From positions 496,001 to 560,000 of the forward strand of contig OY723305.1 of NCBI GenBank assembly GCA_963210315.1: DNA of 64,000 bases, given 5' to 3'. The first letter of the stretch is position 1. Every line of letters begins with the position of its first letter. This stretch comes from Rhynchopus euleeides. Lineage: Eukaryota; Euglenozoa; Diplonemea; Diplonemida; Diplonemidae. The notes beneath the pieces were generated by a model. That model was not told the origin of the DNA and did no database searches. It saw nothing but the letters and a program-made list of their open reading frames with translations. Positions 1-8,482 of the stretch are shown here, in pieces. Made by a program: the position numbers and the translations under genes.

Positions 1-46
1 CACATCGAAGTGTGCTGAAAAATATCATGGTATGACAAAGGTCTTA

Positions 47-165
47 CAGGGAGGGGGCGAATAGTAGTTGGAATCTGTGCGGATCGTGGTGGGGTCATTT
101 TGAACATGGGGTGCCTATCTGCACCCCGTACTTCGGGTCCACAAAAACGTGCCCCAGAGCTCCCG
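47..165. mobile_element. Fragment of a TA-flanked DNA element (TIR CAGGG..GCGAATAGTA)
   Basis: The left terminus reads CAGGGAGGGGGCGAATAGTA directly after a TA. The following text (GGAATCTGTGCGGATCGTGG, then a stretch with CATGGGGTGCC and GCACCCCGTACTT) matches the interior of the complete element at 39750-40283 read on the minus strand. Most of the interior between terminus and that stretch is missing, so this is a deletion derivative. It ends exactly where the YR retrotransposon begins at 166, which suggests the retroelement landed in it. The other half of the fragment is not recognisable beyond 4944. Confidence 0.55.
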
Positions 166-242
166 AAAAAGCGCCCTATCACTTCACAGCTACAACCGCT
201 CTGATGAATTTCCTTTTGTTTGTTGCGTTGACGCTTCTACAC
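166..242 (-). repeat. B2 terminal repeat of the first YR element
   Basis: This 77-bp unit is identical to 445-521. It contains the sequence GCGTTGACGC, whose halves GCGT and ACGC are reverse complements, so it is a candidate recombinase core site (inference). Confidence 0.85.
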
Positions 243-449
243 AGCTCGGCGTACTCTGTCCGCTTCTGTCACTCTTGCTCCCCTCTTGATTCTCTCGCCT
301 GCTTGATAGTTTGATGCGTTGACGCTTCTACACACAAAACCCTGAACTGATCACACCCTGAGCCTGATGAAGGGTGGGGTTAGTGTATAGAGCACGTTTG
401 GTTGCAGCTGTGGTGGGGCGCTTTCCGCTCACACGAGTGTGCTTAAAAA
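242..449 (-). repeat. A2 repeat of the first YR element
   Basis: This 208-bp unit is identical to A1 at 4737-4944. It also contains GCGTTGACGC (about 315-324) and ends in a short A tract shared with the start of B1. Confidence 0.88.
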
Positions 450-521
450 GCGCCCTATCACTTCACAGCTACAACCGCTCTGATGAATTTCCTTTTGTTT
501 GTTGCGTTGACGCTTCTACAC
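445..521 (-). repeat. B1 repeat of the first YR element
   Basis: This copy is identical to B2 (166-242). The interior begins right after it with CAGGACCCTCA, and the same word follows B1 of the second YR element at about 41656, so the two elements share this internal boundary. Confidence 0.85.
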
Positions 522-558
522 CAGGACCCTCATCCGGAGGGACGTGTCCGTCTCGTTC

Positions 559-2393
559 TCAACGAGGCGGGCGCGCTGGTAAAAGTGTAGGTGGCATCGA
601 CACTGGTGGCAACTCCACGGGGTGTGTGGCCTGCGTCCCTCGCGTGTACGCGTCTGCGCGTTGGTCGTGGGTCGCAACCCAGTGTGGAATAAGTCGTATC
701 TGCTGGCGGCGCGCTGTTGTGTATATCTCCTGCAGCAGGAGGTTGCCTCGGTAGTTGGCGCAGTGGCCCTTCCGGAGCGCGAACACCAGGCCGAGGTTGT
801 CTATGTGGCAGGTTACGCTTGCCTCCCTCACACGCTGCATCATGCGCACCCCCTGCCACACTGCATACGCTTCCTTCAGGAAGATGTTCGTGTCCGCGTC
901 GCTCCCTTCGAACGCCCCTTGGGACACTGACTCCCCTCCCGGCAGCACGAGCACCGCCGCCCACGCCGTGGATGACGCGTCTGTCCAGAGCTCAATGGTC
1001 GGTGGCGGGTTCTGCGGCGTATACCACTCGTTGTCCTCGATGAGGCGTGCCCGCGCCACTGTCTCCGCCTGCACCGACGGAGGTCCTGCGACCCTGGAGT
1101 CCCATCGGGCGTTGTTTGAGTGCGTCTGCTTCGCGATGCGCCGCACGAAGGACAACACGGCTGGCATGTAACACATCGGTGTCCGCATCACATACGACTG
1201 CCAGACGAAAGACCCGAATACTCTGAACGCCCTGCGTGGTGTCGTGTGGCCGTTGACGACTTCCTTGTACTCTTCCCGTCCGAGGACTTTTTGCACCCAG
1301 GCTGTGTCCATGTGGAAACGGTGTCGCGTCAGGTCGAAGTGGATCCCGAACACTGTGAAGTCCTGCAGCGGCACGCCGTGTTGTGTGTCGTCGAAGTTCA
1401 GGGCGGCCCCCACCTTCTCGCAGCGGCTGATGAAGTCGGCGTACCTCGCCTGTGCCTCTGGTAGGGAGTCTCCGACAGCGATGAAGTTGTCAATCCAGAC
1501 TATTCCGTGCTCTGGCGGGAGCAGCACGCGTGCGCTGCGGTTCGCGATTGCCGGGGAATGTGACCACCCCATGCACATGACAGTCAGGAAGGTCTTCACG
1601 AATGTCTTTCTCTCCCCGCCTAGGCGCACTTCGAAATAGCGTTGGATCTCCTTGTGTACGGGGAACTGGTAGAACCAGCTGCGTGCATCTGCCATCACCA
1701 CCCAGCTCGCCGCGGCCACTCGCTGTGTCACCTCCGTGATGTCCTGCAAACGCATGTCCGGTGGGCGTGTCATCAGTGCATTTAGCCGCCTTGCGTCGAC
1801 GATGAAACGTTGGCCCCCAGACTTCTTGGACACGGTGAACGCTGGCAGCGTGAGGTACGGGTGTGCATCCGCCTCCGTCAGGACGCCATACTCAACCAAG
1901 GTGTCCAGGTGGTGCAACATGTGGCGTGATACCTTCCTCCCCGTTTTACGTAGTTCTTGGCGGGCCTCGGGAAGCAGTGCGTCAGCGAAAGCGGCTGGCT
2001 TGGTGATGAGGTCCAAGACCCCCGTCAGTTCACCCTCGCTGTCCAACCGTCGCAGTTCCTTGAGATTGAGGCGCGAGGTGCAGATCTCCGCGATGTAGTC
2101 CTCTTCCTCCGACAGCTCCGTCTTCGCGTTGGCTGGCCGTATCACCTTCCCCCCCGTGCACACACCCAAGTCCTCCCCGTAGAGGTCCTCGACACCCGGA
2201 CCGTACGACTCTGCGCTATCCACCTCGCTCCACGCTTCCTCATCACTGGGTGGTGGGTCGGACGCGGCTTCGTCGGATGTGGCATCTTCGTAGTAGTGGC
2301 GCGCTGCGAACAGCCTCGTGGTCCCCGGGAAGTGGGTTGCTGTCAGGGGTTTTGGCTGTGTGCGCGTCGTCCCCCCTTGCTGTCGTTTTTTCT
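559..2393 (-). CDS. Reverse transcriptase-RNase H region of the first YR element
   Basis: The long minus-strand frame here encodes an RT domain. It has a conserved stretch around FIVDARRLNALM, the MADARSWFYQFPV palm motif, a GWSHSP motif and an active-site box read as WIDN in the place of the usual YxDD. It then encodes an RNase H domain with WTDAS, an acidic LKEAYA helix and CHIDN. In the family this protein copies the element RNA and removes the template strand. The frame stays open to the Gag-like start at 4485, but the part between about 2394 and 3356 in this frame is an out-of-frame reading of the recombinase and should not be taken as protein. RT plus RNase H fits the DIRS-like order. 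Confidence 0.8.
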
Positions 2394-3356
2394 TCACCAC
2401 TCGATCTTCGCCGACACCTGTGCTGTCTCGCGCGCGTGTGCGTTTTCCGCCGCTGATACGTAACGCATCACACCGTCGACCGTCGCGTGTCTCGAGAGGA
2501 GGCGCACCTCCTCCAGTGGAACGTTCTTTCGCGCAAGCTGTGTGAGTGCCCCCCTCCGCAGAGAGTGTGCCGTGAGCCCCCTCCGTGCCCGCTTGACGGC
2601 TTTTACCACGGTCCGGTAGGTGACGTCCGCCGGGAACAGTCTCGTCTCTCCTGCTCTGCGCGCCCTGCGGAGGCGGTGTCGGAGGATACGGTGTAGGTCC
2701 TTCGGCAGGGAGATCCCTGTGATGTGACCCATGTGGAAGGGGTCCGCCTTCGACTGGGTCCAGCGCACGTATATCGGCTCGCTGCGCTTTTCCGCTGTGA
2801 CGTCCTTCACATACAAGCGCAGTGCGTCCGAGGCCCTTGCCGCACCCCCCCACATGATGCCGAGCAGCAGTTTCACGAGGGGACGTGGCTCCTTCGCTAG
2901 CGCCTCCCGGATGTTGTGGGCTGTTGCTGGTTCTGCTTGCTTCAGTGGTCGTAGTGCTCCTCCCCGTTTCAGCGCCCGCCTGTAGTCCGCCACAATTTGT
3001 TTTCCGTCGAGGGGGAACGCTGCGAAGCGTCTGAGTGCTGCTGCAAGGTTGTTGAGGTACTGGAGGGCGGACTGCACTGATAGCCCGTCCTTCCGTTGCT
3101 TCGTGACCCACAGCACCGCCCCTTCGTCGTGTGGCAGTGTTCGCCTCTCCGCTTTCATCCACCCTTCCCGGAACTGCGAGTACCTGTCGTATGTGCGGCG
3201 GAGGGCCCCCCAGTATGTGGGTGCGAGGGCTTGGGCCAGGGTGTGTTGCAGTTCCTGGCGAATGGTGGTTGCTTCCTCCGGGGTCACGCTCGTCTCGGTC
3301 TTGCGGGGGCGTCCTCTTGTTGACGGGGGGGCAGATGGTACTGCCTTCACATACAC
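2394..3356 (-). CDS. Tyrosine recombinase of the first YR element
   Basis: A 320-residue minus-strand ORF with the layout of a phage-integrase-type tyrosine recombinase. The N-terminal half is a helical core-binding domain. The catalytic half holds an Arg in GGAARASDALRL, the HSLRRG box (H-x-x-R) and a late LLSRHATVDGVMRYV segment with the final His and the Tyr nucleophile. In the family it integrates the circular DNA copy into the genome. It lies between the Gag-like part and the RT in a different frame from both, as in VIPER-type elements. Confidence 0.85.
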   Translation of the reverse strand: MYVKAVPSAPPSTRGRPRKTETSVTPEEATTIRQELQHTLAQALAPTYWGALRRTYDRYSQFREGWMKAERRTLPHDEGAVLWVTKQRKDGLSVQSALQYLNNLAAALRRFAAFPLDGKQIVADYRRALKRGGALRPLKQAEPATAHNIREALAKEPRPLVKLLLGIMWGGAARASDALRLYVKDVTAEKRSEPIYVRWTQSKADPFHMGHITGISLPKDLHRILRHRLRRARRAGETRLFPADVTYRTVVKAVKRARRGLTAHSLRRGALTQLARKNVPLEEVRLLSRHATVDGVMRYVSAAENAHARETAQVSAKIEW

Positions 3357-4485
3357 TACCGCGGCGGGGGGGAGGGTCGTGGCCCGCGGGCGTCCCCTGC
3401 TGGTGTCGGGGAGTCACTGTCGCTTGCCTTTCCCCCCCCCGTCCTTTGTGATGGCCCTTTCCCGAGTAGGGCGCGGGGCGGTCCTGCGTGTTACGCTCCT
3501 GCAGGAACCGCTCCTGAAACGCGGCCCGCCTCTCCTGTGTGTCGTCCTGCGTGGCCCGCCCCTCCCGGAGTAGGCGCCCGTGTGTCACCGCATCGTACTT
3601 CGCTGGGTCCATAATCTTCGCCTTTGCCAGGTAGAGGCGGGCGCCCGCGCGCCCCTTCAGGAGAAAGTGCGAGTTCATAACGACGATTGTCTTGTGGAGG
3701 GCCTCGGTAAAGCGATCCGGATCATCGTCGTCGCGGATCAGTCCCATTGTCTGAAACAGAGCGTCGAAGGCCTGGATGAGCTGGTGTTGCCAGTCTGGTG
3801 AGCTCGGGGCATCGCTGAGCTCCGCCTGTCGGAAAACCCGGGATACCTCAGCTTTCACCAACCTGCGTCCGGGGACAGTGGCGATCGACGATCCCCAGGT
3901 CGACACGATGTGGGCGGAGAAATCGGCGGGCAGCTCGGCCTCCGTCCGCTGCAGCGCCTTCTGCAGGGTGGCGATCTGCTTCGCCTGCGTCTCCACGGTC
4001 TTCTTCAGCTCCTTCTGTTCCTTCTCCAGCCGGCCTGTCAATTTCAGCAGGTACTCCAGCGAGTTCGCCACGCGGAGATCGGTGTTCGAGTCGGCGGGGT
4101 GGTGTGCGTCCCTGTGCTGGAGGCCCGTGCCACTCTGGCTGTCCGCCTCGCTGTACTCCCCGTCCTCGCCTAGCTCGCCCGTCGCTGCTGCCAGGTCCGC
4201 CGCGGTCTCCTCGTCGACTGCCTGCCGGACCCATGCGCACTCGGGGCACACCCAGCCCCTGTCCCCTGCGCCCTCGAGCCATTCGGGGACGACGTGCGCC
4301 GGGATGCGCTCTCTCAAGCACGTCCTGACCGTGGTCCCACCGCAGTCGTGGCAGCTGAATGCGGTCCTGGCTGTGTGTGTAGTATTGCACGTTTCGAATA
4401 TGCACTCGGGGCGACGCTCTGCTGGCTCGTTGTCGGGGTGGGCGGGGTCGGGAACCTTCAGGGTGTCCCAATCCAGAGTGGCCAT
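3357..4485 (-). CDS. Gag-like protein of the first YR element
   Basis: I take the Met at 4485 (MATLDWDTL) as start because upstream in-frame codons only translate the tandem array at 4497-4736. The N-terminal 100 residues carry a cysteine-rich PHD/zinc-like cluster (CNTTH, CHDCGG, CPECAW). A predicted coiled coil follows (RLEKEQKELKKTVETQAKQI) and then a helical region ending near the recombinase ORF. Position and layout match the first ORF of VIPER/Ngaro-type elements. The exact 3' limit is uncertain. Confidence 0.55.
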
Positions 4486-4496
4486 CTTCTCTGTTA

Positions 4497-4736
4497 CGCA
4501 GCTCGGCGTAGTTACTGTTCCTCTCCTATTCACGCAGCTCGGCGTAGTTTCTGTTCCTCTCCTATTCACGCAGCTCGGCGTAGTTTCTGTTTCTCTCCTA
4601 TACACGCAGCTCGTCGTAGTTTCTGTTCCTCTCCTATACACGCAGCTCGGCGTACTCCCTCAGCCCGTTCTGTTCCTCTCCTATACACGCAGCTCGGCGT
4701 ACTCCCTCAGCCCGTTCTGTTCCTCTCCTATACACG
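4497..4736. repeat. Tandem repeats adjoining A1 of the first YR element
   Basis: Four units of about 36 bp are followed by two of about 47 bp. Each begins ACGCAGCTCGGCGTA or a close variant, and the array runs straight into A1, whose own first bases are CAGCTCGGCGTACT. The array therefore looks like amplification of the A1 edge. The second YR element has a comparable array beside its A1. Confidence 0.85.
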
Positions 4737-4944
4737 CAGCTCGGCGTACTCTGTCCGCTTCTGTCACTCTTGCTCCCCTCTTGATTCTCTCGCCTGCTTG
4801 ATAGTTTGATGCGTTGACGCTTCTACACACAAAACCCTGAACTGATCACACCCTGAGCCTGATGAAGGGTGGGGTTAGTGTATAGAGCACGTTTGGTTGC
4901 AGCTGTGGTGGGGCGCTTTCCGCTCACACGAGTGTGCTTAAAAA
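4737..4944 (-). repeat. A1 repeat of the first YR element
   Basis: Identical over 208 bp to A2 (242-449) at a constant offset. It marks the 5' end of the element on the minus strand. Confidence 0.88.
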
Positions 4945-5520
4945 AAATAATATCCTTTCCGTTTGCTTCACTCACTTGCTCCAGGGAAACATGAAGGGAA
5001 AAGAACCTTGTTGTTCTGTTGACCGCTTCCACCACTCCTCTGCACAAATCTTCCTTAATGGTGCGTTGACGCTTCCACCGCCCTAGAGCCTGCATTGCAG
5101 GGTCTTTTTGTCTTGTGCAACCTTGGTACCTGCACGTTGGGGCGTGGTGTATCTCTGGGTGAAGAAACAGACAATCATCACACCACACAACCCTTGGAGA
5201 GCACCTTCTGTGAGCACAGACCACAAGAACGCATCGATGATGTGACATCTGAACACGTTCCTTCCAAACAGAAATCAGTCCAACAGTGATCCACATCCTG
5301 CCTGCTTCCAAAACGCAATGTTGCCATGCACAGACGTGAATCTCTTTGGAAAGCCGGCCAGCATACTCCTTCAAGCCCATGTGTTCGAGACAGCAGCATC
5401 CGACACATCTTAAATGAACCGCAGCTGAGTGCACGCCATGTTGGGATCGTCGAGGAGGCGGGCCAACTCGCAGCAGCTGGTCCACCTCGGGGGGGAGGCA
5501 GGCTGTCGAGGTCGCTGTGA
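4945..5520. other. Non-coding stretch made of repeat mosaics
   Basis: 5017-5094 joins a piece resembling the A repeat of the second YR element (GTTGACCGCTTCCACCAC) to a piece with GCGTTGACGCTTCCACCG. 5094-5256 is a near-identical copy of 7771-7933 upstream of the cyclase gene. The rest, up to the cyclase stop, holds only the presumed 3' flank of that gene. Confidence 0.7.
5094..5256 (-). repeat. Duplicate of the cyclase gene 5' flank
   Basis: 163 bp matching 7771-7933 at a constant offset with only a few differences. The two copies bracket the cyclase gene in direct orientation. Confidence 0.85.
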
Positions 5521-7696
5521 CTACGTATCGCAAACAGCATCTTTGGATTCCGAGAGCACGCTGCACAGCACCTCGTACACCACACCGGCAGAGGCGCCGC
5601 CTTCCGGGGGTACACGCGCTGTGGTGGGACACAGCAGGTCGCGCACAGCACCCGGTGGTGAATCCGACGTGTACAGGCACCGCATGTGCAGCGACAGCGC
5701 CAGGCGGCGCAGCGCAAGGCTCGCCTCCACAGCGCCGCCTGACGCTGTCACGAAGCGCTGCCGTGACGTTCCCACGTCACCGTGCTCGACAGTTCCGCTC
5801 GCGATCCCGAGTGTTGCGACGGTGTGTCCGCCGCCCAGCTGCAGCACACGTTGCGCAAACCGCAGTGCGCCCTCTGCGTGTGCCGCCATCTGCTTCCCGA
5901 AGTTCCACCCGACGAAGAAGTTGTTCCCGAACAGCGACAGCAGCACACCGCCGCTCTGCTGCAGAAGCGGCACCACACACGCCAGACCGCAGTCAACCTC
6001 GCCAAGAGCCATGCTGTTCAGTGTGGCCACACCCACTGTGGCGTGCTGTGTCGTCGTGGTGCGGTACATCACCCCCACGTTGTTCAAGGTTGCTGCTGAA
6101 CGGTCCGATGTCCGTGACCCCAGGCTCGAAGAATCATCATACCCCCGTGATCCACGACGTGACACACGAGGCGAACCTGCTGGGATAACGATAGAAACCA
6201 GAGGGTGGTGCTCACGACCCTGCAGGGAGGCGGGCCACACGCTGCACACAGGCACAGGCTCGCTCACACCCTTCAGGTTGGTGGGAACTGGTTGATCTGC
6301 ATGTGCACCGACACACCCAGACATCCCACGCACAGACGTCCACAGTTCGTCAGCAACGCAACTGCACCAGGCACACAAGACTCGAGGCGTGAAGCGCGTT
6401 GACCGTGTGTCCGAAGTAGTCCACCCGTCCAGTGAGCGTGTTCGTCTCCAGCGTCACAGGGCCGTGGTTCACACCGATACGCACCGTCAGCCCGCCCCAC
6501 AGCTCTGTCGGGTTGCAGATCGCGACCTCCAGCAGCGCAGCAGGCCACTCTGAGGCAAGCAGGTTCTCCTGCACAGCCAGCCCGAAGCACACAGCCGCAT
6601 GTGCATCCTCAAACGCAACCATGAAGGCGTCCCCGATTGTCTTGACCTCGTACCCGTCCCATTCGTCCAGCGCAGCCCGCAGCACCGCGTTGTGCACCAA
6701 CAACGCCTTCTGTATCCCTTCGGGTGCCGCCTCCCAGATCGACGTGGACGCATGGATGTCGGTGAAGACGATTGCTGCAAGCTGGACGTCCACACCGGGT
6801 GCAGCAGCAGGCACGTGAGATTGCGGCAGCTGCCCAACATCCGCATTGTCGGGCGAGTGCTGCTGCTCCTCCAGCAGCACGGCAGGCAGGTAGGGACGGT
6901 ACGCACGCAGGTTCTGCTCGAGCCGCAGCAGCGCAGCACGCATGGCGTCAGGCAGCACAGTTCCGTCGTCCCCGAGGATGCGCGACACGGCGTCCACGTC
7001 GTACGCTGCCAGCAGTGACGCGATCGTCTCCACCGTGGCAATGGTGCTCTGCATCGCCGCCTGCTCCTTCAGCACCTGCTGTGCAAACCCCCTCGTCGCG
7101 ATGTAGTCGACAACAAATACGAGAAGTCCGATACCTTGGTATGTTCCAGCAGTGACGAAATCACTTGTGCAAGGAGGGTTGGCACAGTCAAGCACCGCCT
7201 TTGCGTAATTCTCGCGCCGCCTCTCGTAGCTGTCAGTCAGAGGGGCGTCGTACAGACCGAAGCGTGTGAGGCGTTCCACCAGGCTGAGCAGCAGCCACAT
7301 CACAACGAAGCACACCACAGTGGTCGCAATGCGCTGGTCCAGACGCAGCACGAGGATGAGATCGATCACAACGACAAATGCTGGCCACGCCACCTGCAGG
7401 TCTGCCTGGTAGAAGTGGAGGTCAGCCATGGTAATGGCGACACACGCGGCAGCAACGATGAAGACCATGAATGTCTGTGTGAAGCGTCTCTTGCACACAC
7501 CCCACGTGAACAGCACCAGCGCCAGGATGGTACTGAGGTACCCAGCACATGACCCCAAGTGCAACCTGCCTATCATGACTGTGAGGACGCCGAACGGGAG
7601 AACGAATACGGACGCCAACATGATCGTCTTGCGGCCCCGCATCTCGAAGGCATCGGCAGCACCGTCACGGCTGATGACACTCTGCCACCACCCCAT
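5521..7696 (-). CDS. Membrane-bound class III nucleotide cyclase with two tandem cyclase domains (frame disturbed)
   Basis: The Met at 7696 (MGWWQSV) is chosen because upstream in-frame sequence is the duplicated repeat. Residues about 25-210 hold roughly six hydrophobic segments. A helical linker leads to a class III cyclase domain from about residue 300: VFTDIHAST and GDAFMVAF supply two metal-binding Asp, and RIGVNHGPV and GRVDYFGHTVN follow. Such domains make cAMP or cGMP at the membrane. Around 6345-6410 the frame changes twice: RLESCVPGAVA and then ADELWTSV are in successive frames, each consistent with one missing base. Beyond this a second, divergent cyclase-like domain runs to 5521 (TLGIASGTVEHGDVG). 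Either the gene is decaying or the assembly has two indels. I could not place an intron that fixes it. Confidence 0.72.
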
Positions 7697-7770
7697 CGTT
7701 GTGTGTTGATGTGCGTCAGATAGTGACACCCGGTGTAGGTCGGTGACCGCTGAAAGTTCTCGACAAAGGG

Positions 7771-7933
7771 ATTGCAGGGTCTTTTTGTCTTGTGTAACCT
7801 TGGTACCTGCACGTTGGGGCGTGGTGTATCTCTGGGTGAAGAAACAGACAATCATCACACCACACAACCCTTGGAGAGCACCTTCTGTGAGCACAGACCA
7901 CAAGAACGCATCGGTGCTGTGACATCTGAACAC
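7771..7933 (-). repeat. Duplicated 163-bp segment upstream of the cyclase
   Basis: Partner of 5094-5256. It is in frame with the cyclase ORF upstream of its likely start, so a naive gene call would include it in the protein. Confidence 0.8.
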
Positions 7934-7953
7934 ATGACCCCACTACGATCCGC

Positions 7954-8134
7954 AAAAGCGTAGCAACCGTGCTTCCTTCTTCCTTCATGATGCGTTGACG
8001 CTTCCACCACCCTAGAGCCTGCTGCTTTGATGTGGGTGTGGAGCACATGTGAACACGAGATAGCTAGACACACAGAAAAGGAACAGGATCGTCGGAAGCA
8101 CTCCTACACTTTTACGCATCATAAATGTGCTCAA
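7954..8134. repeat. 181-bp dispersed repeat with YR-terminus motif
   Basis: Nearly identical (one difference seen) to 30584-30764. It contains GATGCGTTGACGCTTCCACC, the same core motif as the first YR element's A and B repeats, so it is probably a solo terminus of a related element. Confidence 0.8.
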
Positions 8135-8482
8135 TAAAATGGGAACCATGACAGAGGTAATGACGCCTATCCTTCTCGTATCGTATTTCCTCCAATACAC
8201 AGCTGCGCTGTGTTTTGGATGGTGTAGAATGAAGCACATCCCGGCATGCCAATAAAAGGCGGGTATGGTGTAGGGGGGGGGGGTCGGGAATGAGGGGAGG
8301 CTGCTGCGGTGAACTGCATGCCAGGGTCAGATCAATTGCTTGTCATCTTGAGGCAGCACTGCACAGACCGTGTGCTGCTCATTTCAAGACAGGGAAGCAG
8401 CAGGCCGATGGCAGCCCGCGACACGTTCCGTCAGGAGGGGTGGATGCATACCTAAGCTAGGAACAAGGGCATGCCCGAAGGC
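8135..8482. other. Non-coding stretch with a diverged YR terminal repeat
   Basis: 8143-8227 resembles the last 85 bases of the A repeat of the second YR element (CATGACAGAGGT, GTATCGTATTTCCTCC, GTGTTTTGGATGGT) with several differences. A G run lies at 8274-8283. Nothing else is recognised before the DUF4116 gene ends at 8483. Confidence 0.6.

Larger units (their letters stand above)
166..4944 (-). mobile_element. Tyrosine-recombinase (DIRS/Ngaro/VIPER-like) retrotransposon with split direct repeats
   Basis: Read on the minus strand the element has the layout A1 (4737-4944), coding interior, B1 (445-521), A2 (242-449), B2 (166-242). A1 and A2 are identical over 208 bp and B1 and B2 over 77 bp as read. 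This split-direct-repeat arrangement is the known signature of Ngaro/VIPER/PAT-type YR retroelements. The parts lie in the order Gag-like protein, tyrosine recombinase (in another frame), then RT and RNase H, which is the VIPER/TATE order rather than the DIRS1/Ngaro order. The three parts are all open, so it looks whole or nearly whole. Identical repeats imply a recent insertion. Confidence 0.85.

Noticed and set aside
7954-8134. Considered as an rRNA or snRNA gene because of strong conservation between two copies
   Set aside because: It carries the YR-terminus motif and shows no conserved RNA-gene sequence, so a dispersed repeat is simpler.
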